Assembly (NCBI GenBank): GCA_035250245.1
Contig: DATFFH010000095.1
Location: 90,109 to 154,108 of the forward strand
DNA length: 64,000 bases
From: Luteimonas_C sp035250245
GTDB taxonomy: Bacteria > Pseudomonadota > Gammaproteobacteria > Xanthomonadales > Xanthomonadaceae
Direction: 5' to 3'
Shown here: in pieces, positions 26,172 to 34,822 of the stretch
How positions within the stretch are numbered: the first letter of the stretch is position 1
Layout: each line of letters starts with the position of its first letter
Translations under genes and position numbers: made by a program
Notes under the pieces: generated by a model
What the model was told of the DNA's origin: nothing
The model's input: only the letters and a program-made list of their open reading frames with translations
Databases searched by the model: none

Positions 26172-27293
26172 ATGGCCGGACCCTCCGCCAACGCGGAACC
26201 GCAGATCGCCGTCGACGAAAGCGACGGCCGCCGCCTGCGCTTGCGCGGCCGCTGGACGCTGCGCTTCGCCCAGCACATCGCCGAAGCCTTGCGCGGTGCG
26301 CCGGAAGATGCGCAATCGATCGACGCGCGCCACATCGACCGGCTCGACTCGGCCGGCGTACTGTTGCTGCTGCGCTTCCTGCGCCGGCGCGGGCTGGATT
26401 ACGACGCGATCGAATTCCGCGCCGACCATCAGGCCCTGGTCACCACCATCGAGGACGTCGCCGACGACCGGCCGCGCAAGAAACGCGATTACGGCTTCGA
26501 AGCTGCCCTCGCCCGTCTCGGCATGGCGGTGCAGGAGAATTGGAACGAGATCGTCGCCCTGGTCAGCTTTCTGGGCGAAAACCTGTCCAAGCTGGTGCGG
26601 ATGCTGAAAGAGCCGCGCCGGTTCCGGCCGACCGCCACCGTCTTCCACATGGAGCAGGTGGGCCTGGATGCGGTGCCGCTGGTGATCCTGCTCTCTTACC
26701 TGGTCGGCGCGGTGATCGCCTTCCTGGGCGCGAACATCCTGGCCGACTTCGGCGCCACCATCTTCGTCGTCGAACTGGTCAGCATCGCCTTCCTGCGCGA
26801 ATTCGGCGTGCTGCTCACCGCGATCATCCTGGCCGGCCGCACCGCGAGCGCGTTCACCGCGCAGATCGGCGCGATGGTCAGCCGCGAGGAAGTGGATGCG
26901 ATCCGCACACTCGGCCTGGATCCGGTCGACTTGCTGGTGCTGCCGCGGGTGATCGCGCTGCTGATCATGCTGCCGCTGCTGACCTTCATTGCGATGGTGT
27001 CCGGTCTGGCCGGCGGTTTGAGCGTCGGCGCCTTCAATCTGGACATTCCCCCGCCGGCGTACCTGGCGCGGATGCAGGACACCTTCGAAATGCGGCACAT
27101 GCTGGTCGGGCTGGCGAAGGCGCCCATATTCGCCATGCTGATCGCACTGATCGGCTGTTTGGAAGGCCTGCAGGTGAAAGGCACCGCGCAATCGGTGGGC
27201 GAACGCACCACCTCCAGCGTGGTGCAGACGATCTCGCTGGTGATCGTGCTGGACGCGATCGCCGCGATCTGGTTCATGGAGATGGGCTGGTGA
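26172..27293 (+). CDS. MlaE-family ABC permease with N-terminal STAS domain
   Basis: 373 residues. Residues about 1-100 form a STAS-like domain (IDARHIDRLDSAGVLLLLRF), equivalent to MlaB but fused. The rest is a MlaE permease with the interfacial helix, five hydrophobic segments and the signature VSIAFLREFGVLLTAIILAG. It is the membrane part of an MCE lipid transporter across the inner membrane. Fusion of the STAS part explains the absence of a separate mlaB gene. Overlaps the ATPase gene as GTGA. Confidence 0.88.
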   Translation: MAGPSANAEPQIAVDESDGRRLRLRGRWTLRFAQHIAEALRGAPEDAQSIDARHIDRLDSAGVLLLLRFLRRRGLDYDAIEFRADHQALVTTIEDVADDRPRKKRDYGFEAALARLGMAVQENWNEIVALVSFLGENLSKLVRMLKEPRRFRPTATVFHMEQVGLDAVPLVILLSYLVGAVIAFLGANILADFGATIFVVELVSIAFLREFGVLLTAIILAGRTASAFTAQIGAMVSREEVDAIRTLGLDPVDLLVLPRVIALLIMLPLLTFIAMVSGLAGGLSVGAFNLDIPPPAYLARMQDTFEMRHMLVGLAKAPIFAMLIALIGCLEGLQVKGTAQSVGERTTSSVVQTISLVIVLDAIAAIWFMEMGW

Positions 27294-28114
27294 CGGAACA
27301 CAAGCGCGCCGACGACGAGATCATCGTATCCGTGCGCGGCCTGGACAACCGCTTCGGCGAACAGGTCGTGCACGAAGGCCTGGACCTGGACGTGCGCCGC
27401 GGCGAGATCCTGGGCGTGGTCGGCGGTTCGGGCACGGGCAAGTCCGTGTTGATGCGCTCGATCCTGGCGCTGCGCCGGCCCGATGCCGGCCGGATCGAAG
27501 TGCTGGGCGTGGATGCGCGCTCGGAGGATCCGCACGACCGCCGCCACATCGAACGTAACACCGGCGTGCTGTTCCAGGATGGCGCGCTGTTCTCTTCGCT
27601 CACCGTCGGCGAGAACGTGCAGGTGCCGCTGAAGGAGTACTACCCGCATCTGCCCGATTCGCTGCGCTATGAATTGGCGCTGCTGAAAGTAAAACTCTCC
27701 GGTCTGCCGGCTGACGCGCTCGACAAGCTGCCTTCGCAGCTGTCCGGCGGCATGCGCAAGCGCGCCGGCCTGGCGCGGGCGCTGGCCCTGGACCCGCCGC
27801 TGCTGTTCCTGGACGAGCCCACCGCCGGCCTGGATCCGATCGGCGCGGCCGCCTTCGACCAGCTGATCAAGACCCTGCAGGAAGCGCTCGGCCTGACCGT
27901 ATTCCTGATCACACACGATCTCGACACGCTATACGCTATCTGCGACCGGATCGCGGTCCTGGCCGACCGCAAGGTGATCGCGGTGGCGCCGATGGCCGAA
28001 ATCGAAAAACTGGACCACCCCTGGGCCCACGAGTATTTCCACGGCCCCCGCGCCCGCGCCGCGCAGGAAGCGCGCGAGCGCGAAGGCCGCGCACCGCAGA
28101 CACAGGCGATCTGA
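27290..28114 (+). CDS. MlaF-family ABC transporter ATPase
   Basis: 274 residues. Walker A GGSGTGKS (about residues 45-52), Q-loop in VLFQDGALFSSLTV, signature LSGGMRKRAGLARALALDPP, Walker B LLFLDEPTAGLDP and the H-loop in LITHDLDTL. It energises the MlaE-type permease encoded just upstream. The GTG start at 27290 overlaps the permease stop; an upstream frame is a shadow of the permease gene. One base separates its stop from the MCE gene. Confidence 0.9.
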   Translation: MTEHKRADDEIIVSVRGLDNRFGEQVVHEGLDLDVRRGEILGVVGGSGTGKSVLMRSILALRRPDAGRIEVLGVDARSEDPHDRRHIERNTGVLFQDGALFSSLTVGENVQVPLKEYYPHLPDSLRYELALLKVKLSGLPADALDKLPSQLSGGMRKRAGLARALALDPPLLFLDEPTAGLDPIGAAAFDQLIKTLQEALGLTVFLITHDLDTLYAICDRIAVLADRKVIAVAPMAEIEKLDHPWAHEYFHGPRARAAQEAREREGRAPQTQAI

Positions 28115-28115
28115 C

Positions 28116-29042
28116 ATGGAAACCAAAGCCAATTACGTGCTGATCGGCGCCTTCACCATCGCGGTGGCGATCTTCGGCCTGCTGTTCGCCTTGTGGGCGG
28201 CGAAATACTCGTCGGAGAAGAGCTTCCGCGAGTACGACGTGATCTTCAACGAGCCAGTCACGGGCCTGACCGAAGGCAGCAGCGTGCAATACAACGGCAT
28301 CGCGATCGGCACGGTGAAGGAACTCAAGCTGGCGCCGAACGATCCGCGCCAGGTGATCGCGCGGCTGAAGCTGCAGGCCGACGCGCCGGTGAAGACCGAC
28401 ACCACCGCGAAATTGTCGATGACCAGCCTGACCGGCAGCCCGATCATCCAGCTCACCGGCGGCGACCCGCGCAGTCCAAACCTGCGCGAGACGCCGGGCC
28501 GCGAAGTGCCGGTGATCCGGACCCAGCCTTCGGCCTTGCAGAACATCGCCGATACCGCCAACCGTCTGGTCGAACGGCTGGATCAGGTGCTGAGCGACGA
28601 GAACGTCAAGCGCATTTCCGACACCCTGGCCCACGTCGAAACGCTGACCGGCTCGATCGCTGACCAGCGCGAAGACTTGCGCGCGATCATCGCCAATGCG
28701 CGCCAAGCCACCGACCAGTTGAACAAGACCCTGGACACCACCGACCGCGCGGTGACCAACGTCGATCGCGAACTGGTGCAGAAGCTGCCGGGCCTGATCG
28801 CCAAGCTCGACAGCACCTTGACCAAGCTGGATTCGGCTGCCAACGGCGCCAACAACATCCTCAACGAGAACCGCACCGCGATCAGCAGCTTCGCCAACGA
28901 CGGCCTGTCGCAGCTGGGCCCGACCTTGGGCGAGCTGCGTTCGCTGATCCGCGATCTGCGCCGGGTCAGCGATCGGCTGGACAACAATCCCGCGCGCTAC
29001 CTGCTCGGCCGCGATGCGCCCAAGGAGTTCGAACCGAAATGA
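28116..29042 (+). CDS. MCE-domain lipid-binding protein (MlaD-like)
   Basis: 308 residues. An N-terminal membrane anchor (YVLIGAFTIAVAIFGLLFALWAA), one MCE domain (about residues 40-115: FNEPVTGLTEGSSVQYNGIAIGTV, then LTGSPIIQLTGG) and a long helical tail (about 130-300). MlaD of E. coli is 183 residues, so the helical extension is long, more like PqiB/LetB-type needles with a single MCE ring. It probably forms a hexamer over the permease and hands lipid to a periplasmic partner. Confidence 0.88.
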   Translation: METKANYVLIGAFTIAVAIFGLLFALWAAKYSSEKSFREYDVIFNEPVTGLTEGSSVQYNGIAIGTVKELKLAPNDPRQVIARLKLQADAPVKTDTTAKLSMTSLTGSPIIQLTGGDPRSPNLRETPGREVPVIRTQPSALQNIADTANRLVERLDQVLSDENVKRISDTLAHVETLTGSIADQREDLRAIIANARQATDQLNKTLDTTDRAVTNVDRELVQKLPGLIAKLDSTLTKLDSAANGANNILNENRTAISSFANDGLSQLGPTLGELRSLIRDLRRVSDRLDNNPARYLLGRDAPKEFEPK

Positions 29043-29722
29043 AAGCGAGATTCGAGATTCGGGATAAGGGATTCCGCCGGCGCGCGATCGCCGCCGCGCT
29101 GACGATGGCGGTGTTGTCTCTGAGCGCATGCTCGATCCTCGGCGGCGGTTCGGAACGCGACCGCGCCAACATCTACGCGCCCGATCCGCGCATCCAGGCC
29201 GATCCCGCTTGGCCGAACGTGACTTGGCAGCTCGGCATCGCGCCCGCGACCGCTGCGCGGATGAGCGACAGCCTGCGCATCGCGGTACGGCCCACGCCCG
29301 GCGAAATCCAGGTCTACAAGGGCGCCAGCTGGGCCAAGACGCCGACCGACATGCTGGAAGACGCCGTGCTGCGCGGATTGGAAGACTCGGGCAAGATCCA
29401 GGCCGTCGCGCGCCAGGGCAGCGGCGTCGCCGCCGACTTCCGCCTGGTGATGGATTTGCGCCGCTTCGAAGCCGACTACGCCGGCGGCGCCGCGCCGACC
29501 GCGACCATCGAAGTCAATGCCAAACTGCTGCACAGCATCGACCAGCAGATCGTCGCTTCGCGCACCTTCCTCGCCCAGCAGGCGGCATCGAGCACGGCCG
29601 TGCAAGACGCCGCGGCCGCGTTCGAGCCGGCATTGGCGCAAATCGCGCGCGAAATCGACGGCTGGGCGCTGACCACGGGCGAGGCGCACATCCGCGTGCA
29701 CGGCGACGGCAACGCGCGCTAG
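29039..29722 (+). CDS. ABC-type transport auxiliary lipoprotein (PqiC-like)
   Basis: 227 residues. Lipobox LSAC in MAVLSLSACSILGG, then a domain like PqiC/ABC-type auxiliary lipoproteins (LRIAVRPTPGEIQVYKGASW, VVAs-type pattern later in the domain). Such proteins sit in the outer membrane and dock MCE needles. ATGA overlap with the MCE gene fixes the start. The first 20 residues (KARFEIRDKGFRRR) are unusually long and are encoded by a GATTCGAGATTCGGGATA-like simple repeat common in xanthomonad intergenic DNA. A shorter start at the internal Met23 would leave only a short signal. Confidence 0.8.
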   Translation: MKARFEIRDKGFRRRAIAAALTMAVLSLSACSILGGGSERDRANIYAPDPRIQADPAWPNVTWQLGIAPATAARMSDSLRIAVRPTPGEIQVYKGASWAKTPTDMLEDAVLRGLEDSGKIQAVARQGSGVAADFRLVMDLRRFEADYAGGAAPTATIEVNAKLLHSIDQQIVASRTFLAQQAASSTAVQDAAAAFEPALAQIAREIDGWALTTGEAHIRVHGDGNAR

Positions 29723-29745
29723 GCAACCTGCCGCTCCGGCTTTTC

Positions 29746-29848
29746 GTAGGTGCGAATTCATTCGCACGCTTTTCGGTAGACGACCAAGAGCGTGCGAATG
29801 AATTCGCACCTACGAAAAGCGAAAGCAGCGGAGCAAGCTCCGCTCTAC
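29746..29848. repeat. GTAGGTGCGAATTC palindrome followed by a half GTAGAGCGGAGC element
   Basis: The palindrome occupies 29746-29813. Immediately after it is AGCAGCGGAGCAAGCTCCGC TCTAC (29826-29848), the right end of the GTAGAGCGGAGC family without its left partner. It separates the MCE operon from alkB (convergent). Confidence 0.82.
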
Positions 29849-29863
29849 ACAAGCAGGTTGCCG

Positions 29864-30457
29864 CTAACGCGGCGCGAGTATCCGCCGGAACGTGAGATTG
29901 ATCCGCGATCCGGCCGGCTTCGCCGTGCGCGGCAAGGCGTGGCGATAGTTCGCCTGGGTATCGCCGCGCATCAGCAACAGGCTGCCGGGCGGCAGGTCCA
30001 ACGTGAGCTTCCGGGCCGGATCGCGGCGATCCTTCAGCGCGAAGCGCCGCTTCGCGCCCAGGCTCAACGATGCGATCACCGGCTGCGGACCCAATTCGGC
30101 CTCGCTGTCGCTATGCCAGCCCATCGAATCGGCGCCGCTGCGATACAGGTTCGCCAGCACGCTGTTGAAGCCCGCGCCCAGTTCGCGATTCAAGCGTTCG
30201 CGCACGGTCGCCAATGCCGCCGGCCAAGGGTGCGGCACGAAACGCGTGCCGGAATAGGTGTAGACCGCGTCCGGATCGCCGATCCAGCAGCTCAGCCGCG
30301 GCGAGTCGACCAGACGTCCGAACAAGCGGATGCGATGGACTTCCCACGGAATCCGCGCCATCAGATCGTCGAACAGCGCATGCGCCGCGGCTTGATCCAG
30401 CCAATGCGGATCGAAGGCGAGTTCGGCGCCGGGCAAGGCAATTGTCGTCAACGGCAT
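29864..30457 (-). CDS. alkB: AlkB-type 2-oxoglutarate/Fe(II) dioxygenase
   Basis: 197 residues. Oxidative demethylase for alkylated DNA or RNA bases. Iron ligands are His115, Asp117 (GWHSDSE) and His173 (NYRHALPRT); 2-oxoglutarate contacts Arg185 and Arg191 (SRINLTFRR). The compact N-terminus (PRLSCWIGDPDAVYTYSG) is nearer to ABH2/ABH3-like bacterial AlkB proteins than to E. coli AlkB (216 residues), so substrate preference is uncertain. Convergent with the MCE operon. Confidence 0.9.
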   Translation of the reverse strand: MPLTTIALPGAELAFDPHWLDQAAAHALFDDLMARIPWEVHRIRLFGRLVDSPRLSCWIGDPDAVYTYSGTRFVPHPWPAALATVRERLNRELGAGFNSVLANLYRSGADSMGWHSDSEAELGPQPVIASLSLGAKRRFALKDRRDPARKLTLDLPPGSLLLMRGDTQANYRHALPRTAKPAGSRINLTFRRILAPR

Positions 30458-30489
30458 CCCGCGACCCTAGCGCGTCTCGACTTCGCTTT

Positions 30490-30645
30490 GTAGCTCGGCC
30501 GCTTTGGCTTTTCGTAGGAGCGGCTTTAGCCGCGAGCTCTTTCGGCAAACTCAGGTCTGCCCCGAGTTTGCGGGAAAAGCTCGCGGCTAAAGCCGCTCCT
30601 ACGAAGAGCCAAGGCAAAAAAGCAGCGGAGCAAGCCCCACTCTAC
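30490..30645. repeat. Nested GTAG elements upstream of ETF-QO
   Basis: An inner palindrome (30514-30602) of the GTAGGAGCGGCTTTAGCCGC family sits inside a weaker outer pair: GTAGCTCGGCCGC at 30490 and GGAGCAAGCCCCACTCTAC ending at 30645. The same nesting occurs at 38222-38386, suggesting one REP family inserted into another. Confidence 0.75.
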
Positions 30646-30730
30646 AAAGCAAAGCCGGGTCGGAACACCGGATTTGCCCGCCCGGCCGCAAAAACGCGAC
30701 AATCCCACCGATGCAAGCCAGGCAGCCAGC

Positions 30731-32353
30731 ATGAGCGAAGCCCAATCCGAAGCCGTCGAACGCGACGTGATGGAATACGACGTGGTCGCCGTCGGCGCCG
30801 GTCCCGCCGGCCTGTCGTTCGCGATCCGGCTCAAGCAGCTCAATCCGGACATCTCGGTCTGCGTGATCGAGAAAGGCGCCGTCATCGGCGCCCACATCCT
30901 GTCCGGCGCGGTGATCGAGCCCGGCCCGCTGGATGCGCTTTTGCCGGGCTGGCGCGAAGCGCCGCCGCCGATCTGCGTGCCCGCGACCGAAGACGAATTC
31001 TGGCTGCTGAGCAAAGACGGCGGCCGCAAGCTGCCGATGCCGCCCGGCATGCACAACAAGGGCAATTTCATCGTCAGCCTGGGCGCGCTGTGCGCCTGGC
31101 TGGCGCCGCAGGCCGAAGCGCTGGGCGTGGAGATCTACCCGGGCTTCGCCGCGTCCGAAACGCTGCACGACGACGACGGCAAAGTCGTCGGCGTGCGGAT
31201 CGGCGACATGGGCGTGGCCAAGGACGGGTCGCACAAGCCCGGCTACACCGCCGGCATCGACATCCGCGCCAAGGCCGTCGTGCTCGCCGAAGGCGCGCGC
31301 GGCCATCTGACCAAGCGCCTGATCAAGCGTTTCGGCTTGGATGCGGACAGCGATCCGCAGGGCTATTCGATCGGCATCAAGGAACTGTGGCAGGTGCCGG
31401 CCGGACGCGTGTCGCCGGGCAAGATCGTGCACAGCTTCGGCTGGCCGGCCGACGACAAGATCTATGGCGGCAGCTTTCTCTACCATCTGGACAAGGACCG
31501 GATCGCACTGGGCTACGTCAGCGGCCTGGACTACGCCGATCCCGACTACAAGCCCTGGGAAGCCTTCCAGCAGTGGAAGAACCATCCACAGGTGAAAGCT
31601 TTATTGGAAGGCGGCAGCATTTTGTCCGCCGGCGCGCGCGCGATCGTCACCGGCGGCTTCCAGTCGCTGCCCAAGACCGAAATGCCCGGCGCGCTGCTGA
31701 TCGGCGACACCGCCGGCCTGTTGAACGTGCCCAAGATCAAGGGCACGCACCAGGCGATCCGCAGCGGCATGCTCGCTGCCGAGCATCTGGTCGCCAATGG
31801 TTTGGCGCCGGAAGGTTTCGACGCGAAATTGCGCGCCTCCGACGCGATGAAGGAATTGCGCAAGGTCCGCAACGTCAAGCCCGGCTTCAAGCGCGGGCTG
31901 TGGTTCGGCATGCTCAACGCCGCTTGGGAAACCGTCACCGCCGGCCTGTCGCCGTGGACGCTGAAGAACAAGCCCGACTGGTCGGCGCTGGACAAGCTAG
32001 GCGAGCACGAACAGCCCAAACGCGACTATCTGCAGCGCGAACTGGCGCCGCGCGACCGCCTGCAGGGCGTCTATTACGCCGCCACCGAGCACGACGAAGA
32101 CCAGCCGGTCCACCTGCGCGTGGCCGACACGAATATCTGCGTCACCCGCTGCGCCGAGGAATACGGCAACCCTTGCACGCGTTTCTGTCCCGCCGCCGTC
32201 TACGAAATCGTCGAAGACGAAGCGGGCAAGCGCCTGCAGATCAACGCCGCCAACTGCGTGCACTGCAAGACCTGCGACATCAAGGATCCGTACGAGATCA
32301 TCAATTGGGTCACGCCGGAGGGCGGATCGGGACCCAATTACCAGAATTTGTGA
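30731..32353 (+). CDS. Electron transfer flavoprotein-ubiquinone oxidoreductase
   Basis: 540 residues. Passes electrons from reduced ETF to quinone at the inner membrane. FAD-binding VVAVGAGPAGLSFAIRL at the N-terminus, a second FAD motif region around GALLIGDTAGLLNVPKIKGTHQA, and a C-terminal 4Fe-4S cluster with Cys residues in GNPCTRFCPAAVYE and ANCVHCKTCDIKDP. The start is ATG 30731; upstream residues of the open frame do not match the family. The window also encodes both ETF subunits (42917-44604), so the full path is present. Confidence 0.93.
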   Translation: MSEAQSEAVERDVMEYDVVAVGAGPAGLSFAIRLKQLNPDISVCVIEKGAVIGAHILSGAVIEPGPLDALLPGWREAPPPICVPATEDEFWLLSKDGGRKLPMPPGMHNKGNFIVSLGALCAWLAPQAEALGVEIYPGFAASETLHDDDGKVVGVRIGDMGVAKDGSHKPGYTAGIDIRAKAVVLAEGARGHLTKRLIKRFGLDADSDPQGYSIGIKELWQVPAGRVSPGKIVHSFGWPADDKIYGGSFLYHLDKDRIALGYVSGLDYADPDYKPWEAFQQWKNHPQVKALLEGGSILSAGARAIVTGGFQSLPKTEMPGALLIGDTAGLLNVPKIKGTHQAIRSGMLAAEHLVANGLAPEGFDAKLRASDAMKELRKVRNVKPGFKRGLWFGMLNAAWETVTAGLSPWTLKNKPDWSALDKLGEHEQPKRDYLQRELAPRDRLQGVYYAATEHDEDQPVHLRVADTNICVTRCAEEYGNPCTRFCPAAVYEIVEDEAGKRLQINAANCVHCKTCDIKDPYEIINWVTPEGGSGPNYQNL

Positions 32354-32362
32354 GGCCGGGCC

Positions 32363-34681
32363 TCAGAACGTCAGCACCCATCCACCGATGAACCCACCGA
32401 CGTATTGCAGGCCATAACTCGCCCCGTCGCTCGGCCACATCCATATGGTTCCATTGGCGCACGTCCAGGCGATATCCGACTTCCCGTTGCCATCAAAGTC
32501 GCCGAAGCTGCGCGGCGTGCAGGTATTGGAAACCGTCTGCGTCCAACTCCGGGCGACGCTGGAGCCGTTCATCACCCAGGTATTCAGCGATCCGGATGCC
32601 TCGTTGTACCAGTAAAGGTCCGATTTTCCGTCGCCATCGGCGTCGCCCGAGCCGACCAGCTGCCAGCCGCCGATGAAACCGCCTACGCCTTCCAGCCCAT
32701 AACTCGTGCCGGTGCTCGGCCACGTCCAAACGGTACCGTTCGTGCACGTCCAGGCCACGTCCGCCTTCCCGTTGCCGTCGAAGTCGCCAACCGCCCTGGG
32801 GGTACACGTCGTAGAGGCCGCTTGCGTCCAACTGCGCTGATAGACCGGACCGTTCATGATCCAGGTGTTGAGTTGCGCGGTTGTCGGGTTGTGCCAGATG
32901 AGGTCGGCCTTGCCGTCGCCGTCGGTATCCCCTACGCCGAAGAGCGACCACCCGGAAACGAAGCCTCCCACATATTGCAGCCCATAGCTGGTGCCGTTGC
33001 TGGGCCACATCCAGACGCTGCCGTTGGTGCAAGTCCACACGAGGTCCGAGCGCCGATCGCCATCGAAATCGCCGACGCCGCGCGGAGAGCATGTGTTGGA
33101 TATCGATTGGGTCCAGCTGCGCTGGTAGACCGCGCCGCTCATGATCCAGGTGTTCATCTGAGCGCTGGATGCGTTGTACCAGTACAGGTCCGATTTGCCG
33201 TCGCCGTCGGCGTCGTGCATCGCTCGCGCAGCCTGCCGGAACGACGCTATTATCGGGATGACCGCGTTCATGCTGCGTACGTTGTCCGACGCATTGGCCA
33301 CGCCCGTCGGCCGACCTTCATAGTTGACGTTCGGATTGGCGAAGTAACGGATGCTGCTTTGGTTCGCTCCTGGCAAAGCATAGGCCATGACCGTATAGAA
33401 GCCATTGCCGATGCTTTCGCGGTAGCCGTACGAGTAGGCATGCACGCCCGAATTCGGGCTGTTATCGACATTGTGCGCCTGGCCCATGTTATGGCCCATT
33501 TCGTGCGCCATCGATTCGTCGCGGCAGAAATAGGTTTGGCCGTCGCCTTCGTCCACATCCCTGCCGTCGCTGACTACGGAATAGCCGAAGGGCGCGTCGG
33601 CCTGTTCGATACCGGTCTGGCCGGAGCCGATCAGCCAAGCGATGCCGCAACCGTTGTTCTGCGGCGTGCGGAAATCGCGCAGCAACACCACCAAGTCGGC
33701 GCCAAGGGCATCGCGGGCGGCGCGCAGCGATGCGAAGGCAGGATTAGGGGTCGACGGTCCGCTCTGGGTGTGCCCGCTCAACTCCTCCAATGCGGTGCCG
33801 TTGTCGCTGTCATCGCGGTAGTTGACCTGCTGGGCGCCGACCAGCCGAACCTGTGCGTTTACGCCGCTATTGATGTAGGCCTGATTGGTGACATCGATCA
33901 GGTAGTTGACCCGCGTGATCACCTCAGACTGCCCGAGTTCGGACGCCAAGCCGTTGGTATAGCCCACCAGCACGTCGACCGTGGTGGTCGCCAAGGCGCC
34001 GTCGGTGGCTACCATCGTAATATTGCTGTGCGCCCCGGGCGATTCGGACTGCGAGGCGTCGCCTACCGCACTGGGCGGCGGAACCAGCGCATCCGTCGCA
34101 GCGCGCTTGCCACTGCCCATCGCGGCGATGCGGTTTCTGTCGACCTTGGCCAGCCACGACTGGCCGGCGGCCGTAGTCAGGCGCCAACTTTCGCCGTCGC
34201 TACCGGGAATGGTACCGAATACCGCCTTTTCACCGAAGGTGAGAACGACGTCGTTGCCGTTCCCGTCGCGACCGATCCAGCTCCAATTACCGTCCGGATG
34301 CTCGACATGGCGGTCGTAAGCCAAGGTAACGGCGCCTCCATCCGGAGTCGGCACTACGATGCGGCCGCCCTTGCGCGCGGCGTTGAAGGCATGTTCCTCA
34401 CTGAGCCTGACCTGGAAAGCAGCATGCGACTTCTGCGCGAGGCGCCGGTCGCGAGGCATCGCATACGCCAGCAGTTCGCCGCGATCGGGTAAAGAAGCGA
34501 CACTGCGGGCTCCGCGCGCGCCTAACGTCGGGACGCTGGGAAGCTGGGCTTGCGGATCGAACGCTTCGGGTCGCGAATCGCGCAACGCTAAGGCCCTGGC
34601 GGAGGTGCGCGAAGAGTCCCAGTCGGCCGTGCATCCCGCCAGGAGGCCCAATACCATCATTCCACCGACATACCGGCGCAT
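32363..34681 (-). CDS. Lipoprotein zinc metalloprotease with C-terminal FG-GAP/VCBS repeats
   Basis: 772 residues. N-terminal signal ends in a lipobox (GLLAGC), so it is probably lipid-anchored. A propeptide-like region (about residues 60-200) precedes a reprolysin-like catalytic domain with zinc motif HEMGHNMGQAHN (His393, His397, His403) and a met-turn-like Met after it. The last 270 residues are three or more near-identical repeats of about 85 residues beginning DADGDGKSDLYWYN or DTDGDGKADLIWHN, typical of FG-GAP/VCBS beta-propeller repeats with calcium-binding loops. Likely a secreted or surface protease, as expected of predatory lytic Lysobacter. ATG 34681 was chosen for the signal. Confidence 0.88.
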   Translation of the reverse strand: MRRYVGGMMVLGLLAGCTADWDSSRTSARALALRDSRPEAFDPQAQLPSVPTLGARGARSVASLPDRGELLAYAMPRDRRLAQKSHAAFQVRLSEEHAFNAARKGGRIVVPTPDGGAVTLAYDRHVEHPDGNWSWIGRDGNGNDVVLTFGEKAVFGTIPGSDGESWRLTTAAGQSWLAKVDRNRIAAMGSGKRAATDALVPPPSAVGDASQSESPGAHSNITMVATDGALATTTVDVLVGYTNGLASELGQSEVITRVNYLIDVTNQAYINSGVNAQVRLVGAQQVNYRDDSDNGTALEELSGHTQSGPSTPNPAFASLRAARDALGADLVVLLRDFRTPQNNGCGIAWLIGSGQTGIEQADAPFGYSVVSDGRDVDEGDGQTYFCRDESMAHEMGHNMGQAHNVDNSPNSGVHAYSYGYRESIGNGFYTVMAYALPGANQSSIRYFANPNVNYEGRPTGVANASDNVRSMNAVIPIIASFRQAARAMHDADGDGKSDLYWYNASSAQMNTWIMSGAVYQRSWTQSISNTCSPRGVGDFDGDRRSDLVWTCTNGSVWMWPSNGTSYGLQYVGGFVSGWSLFGVGDTDGDGKADLIWHNPTTAQLNTWIMNGPVYQRSWTQAASTTCTPRAVGDFDGNGKADVAWTCTNGTVWTWPSTGTSYGLEGVGGFIGGWQLVGSGDADGDGKSDLYWYNEASGSLNTWVMNGSSVARSWTQTVSNTCTPRSFGDFDGNGKSDIAWTCANGTIWMWPSDGASYGLQYVGGFIGGWVLTF

Positions 34682-34822
34682 CGCACGACCCCCGAGTTGC
34701 TGTCCGCCAAGCATACGGTGTTCGGGTATCCCGTTTCCCCCGTCGGTAGCCAGTAGCCGTTCATCTGACAGCAAAAGAGCTGAATTGGGATGCGCGTCGC
34801 ACCCGTCGCCTAGACGGGGCGA

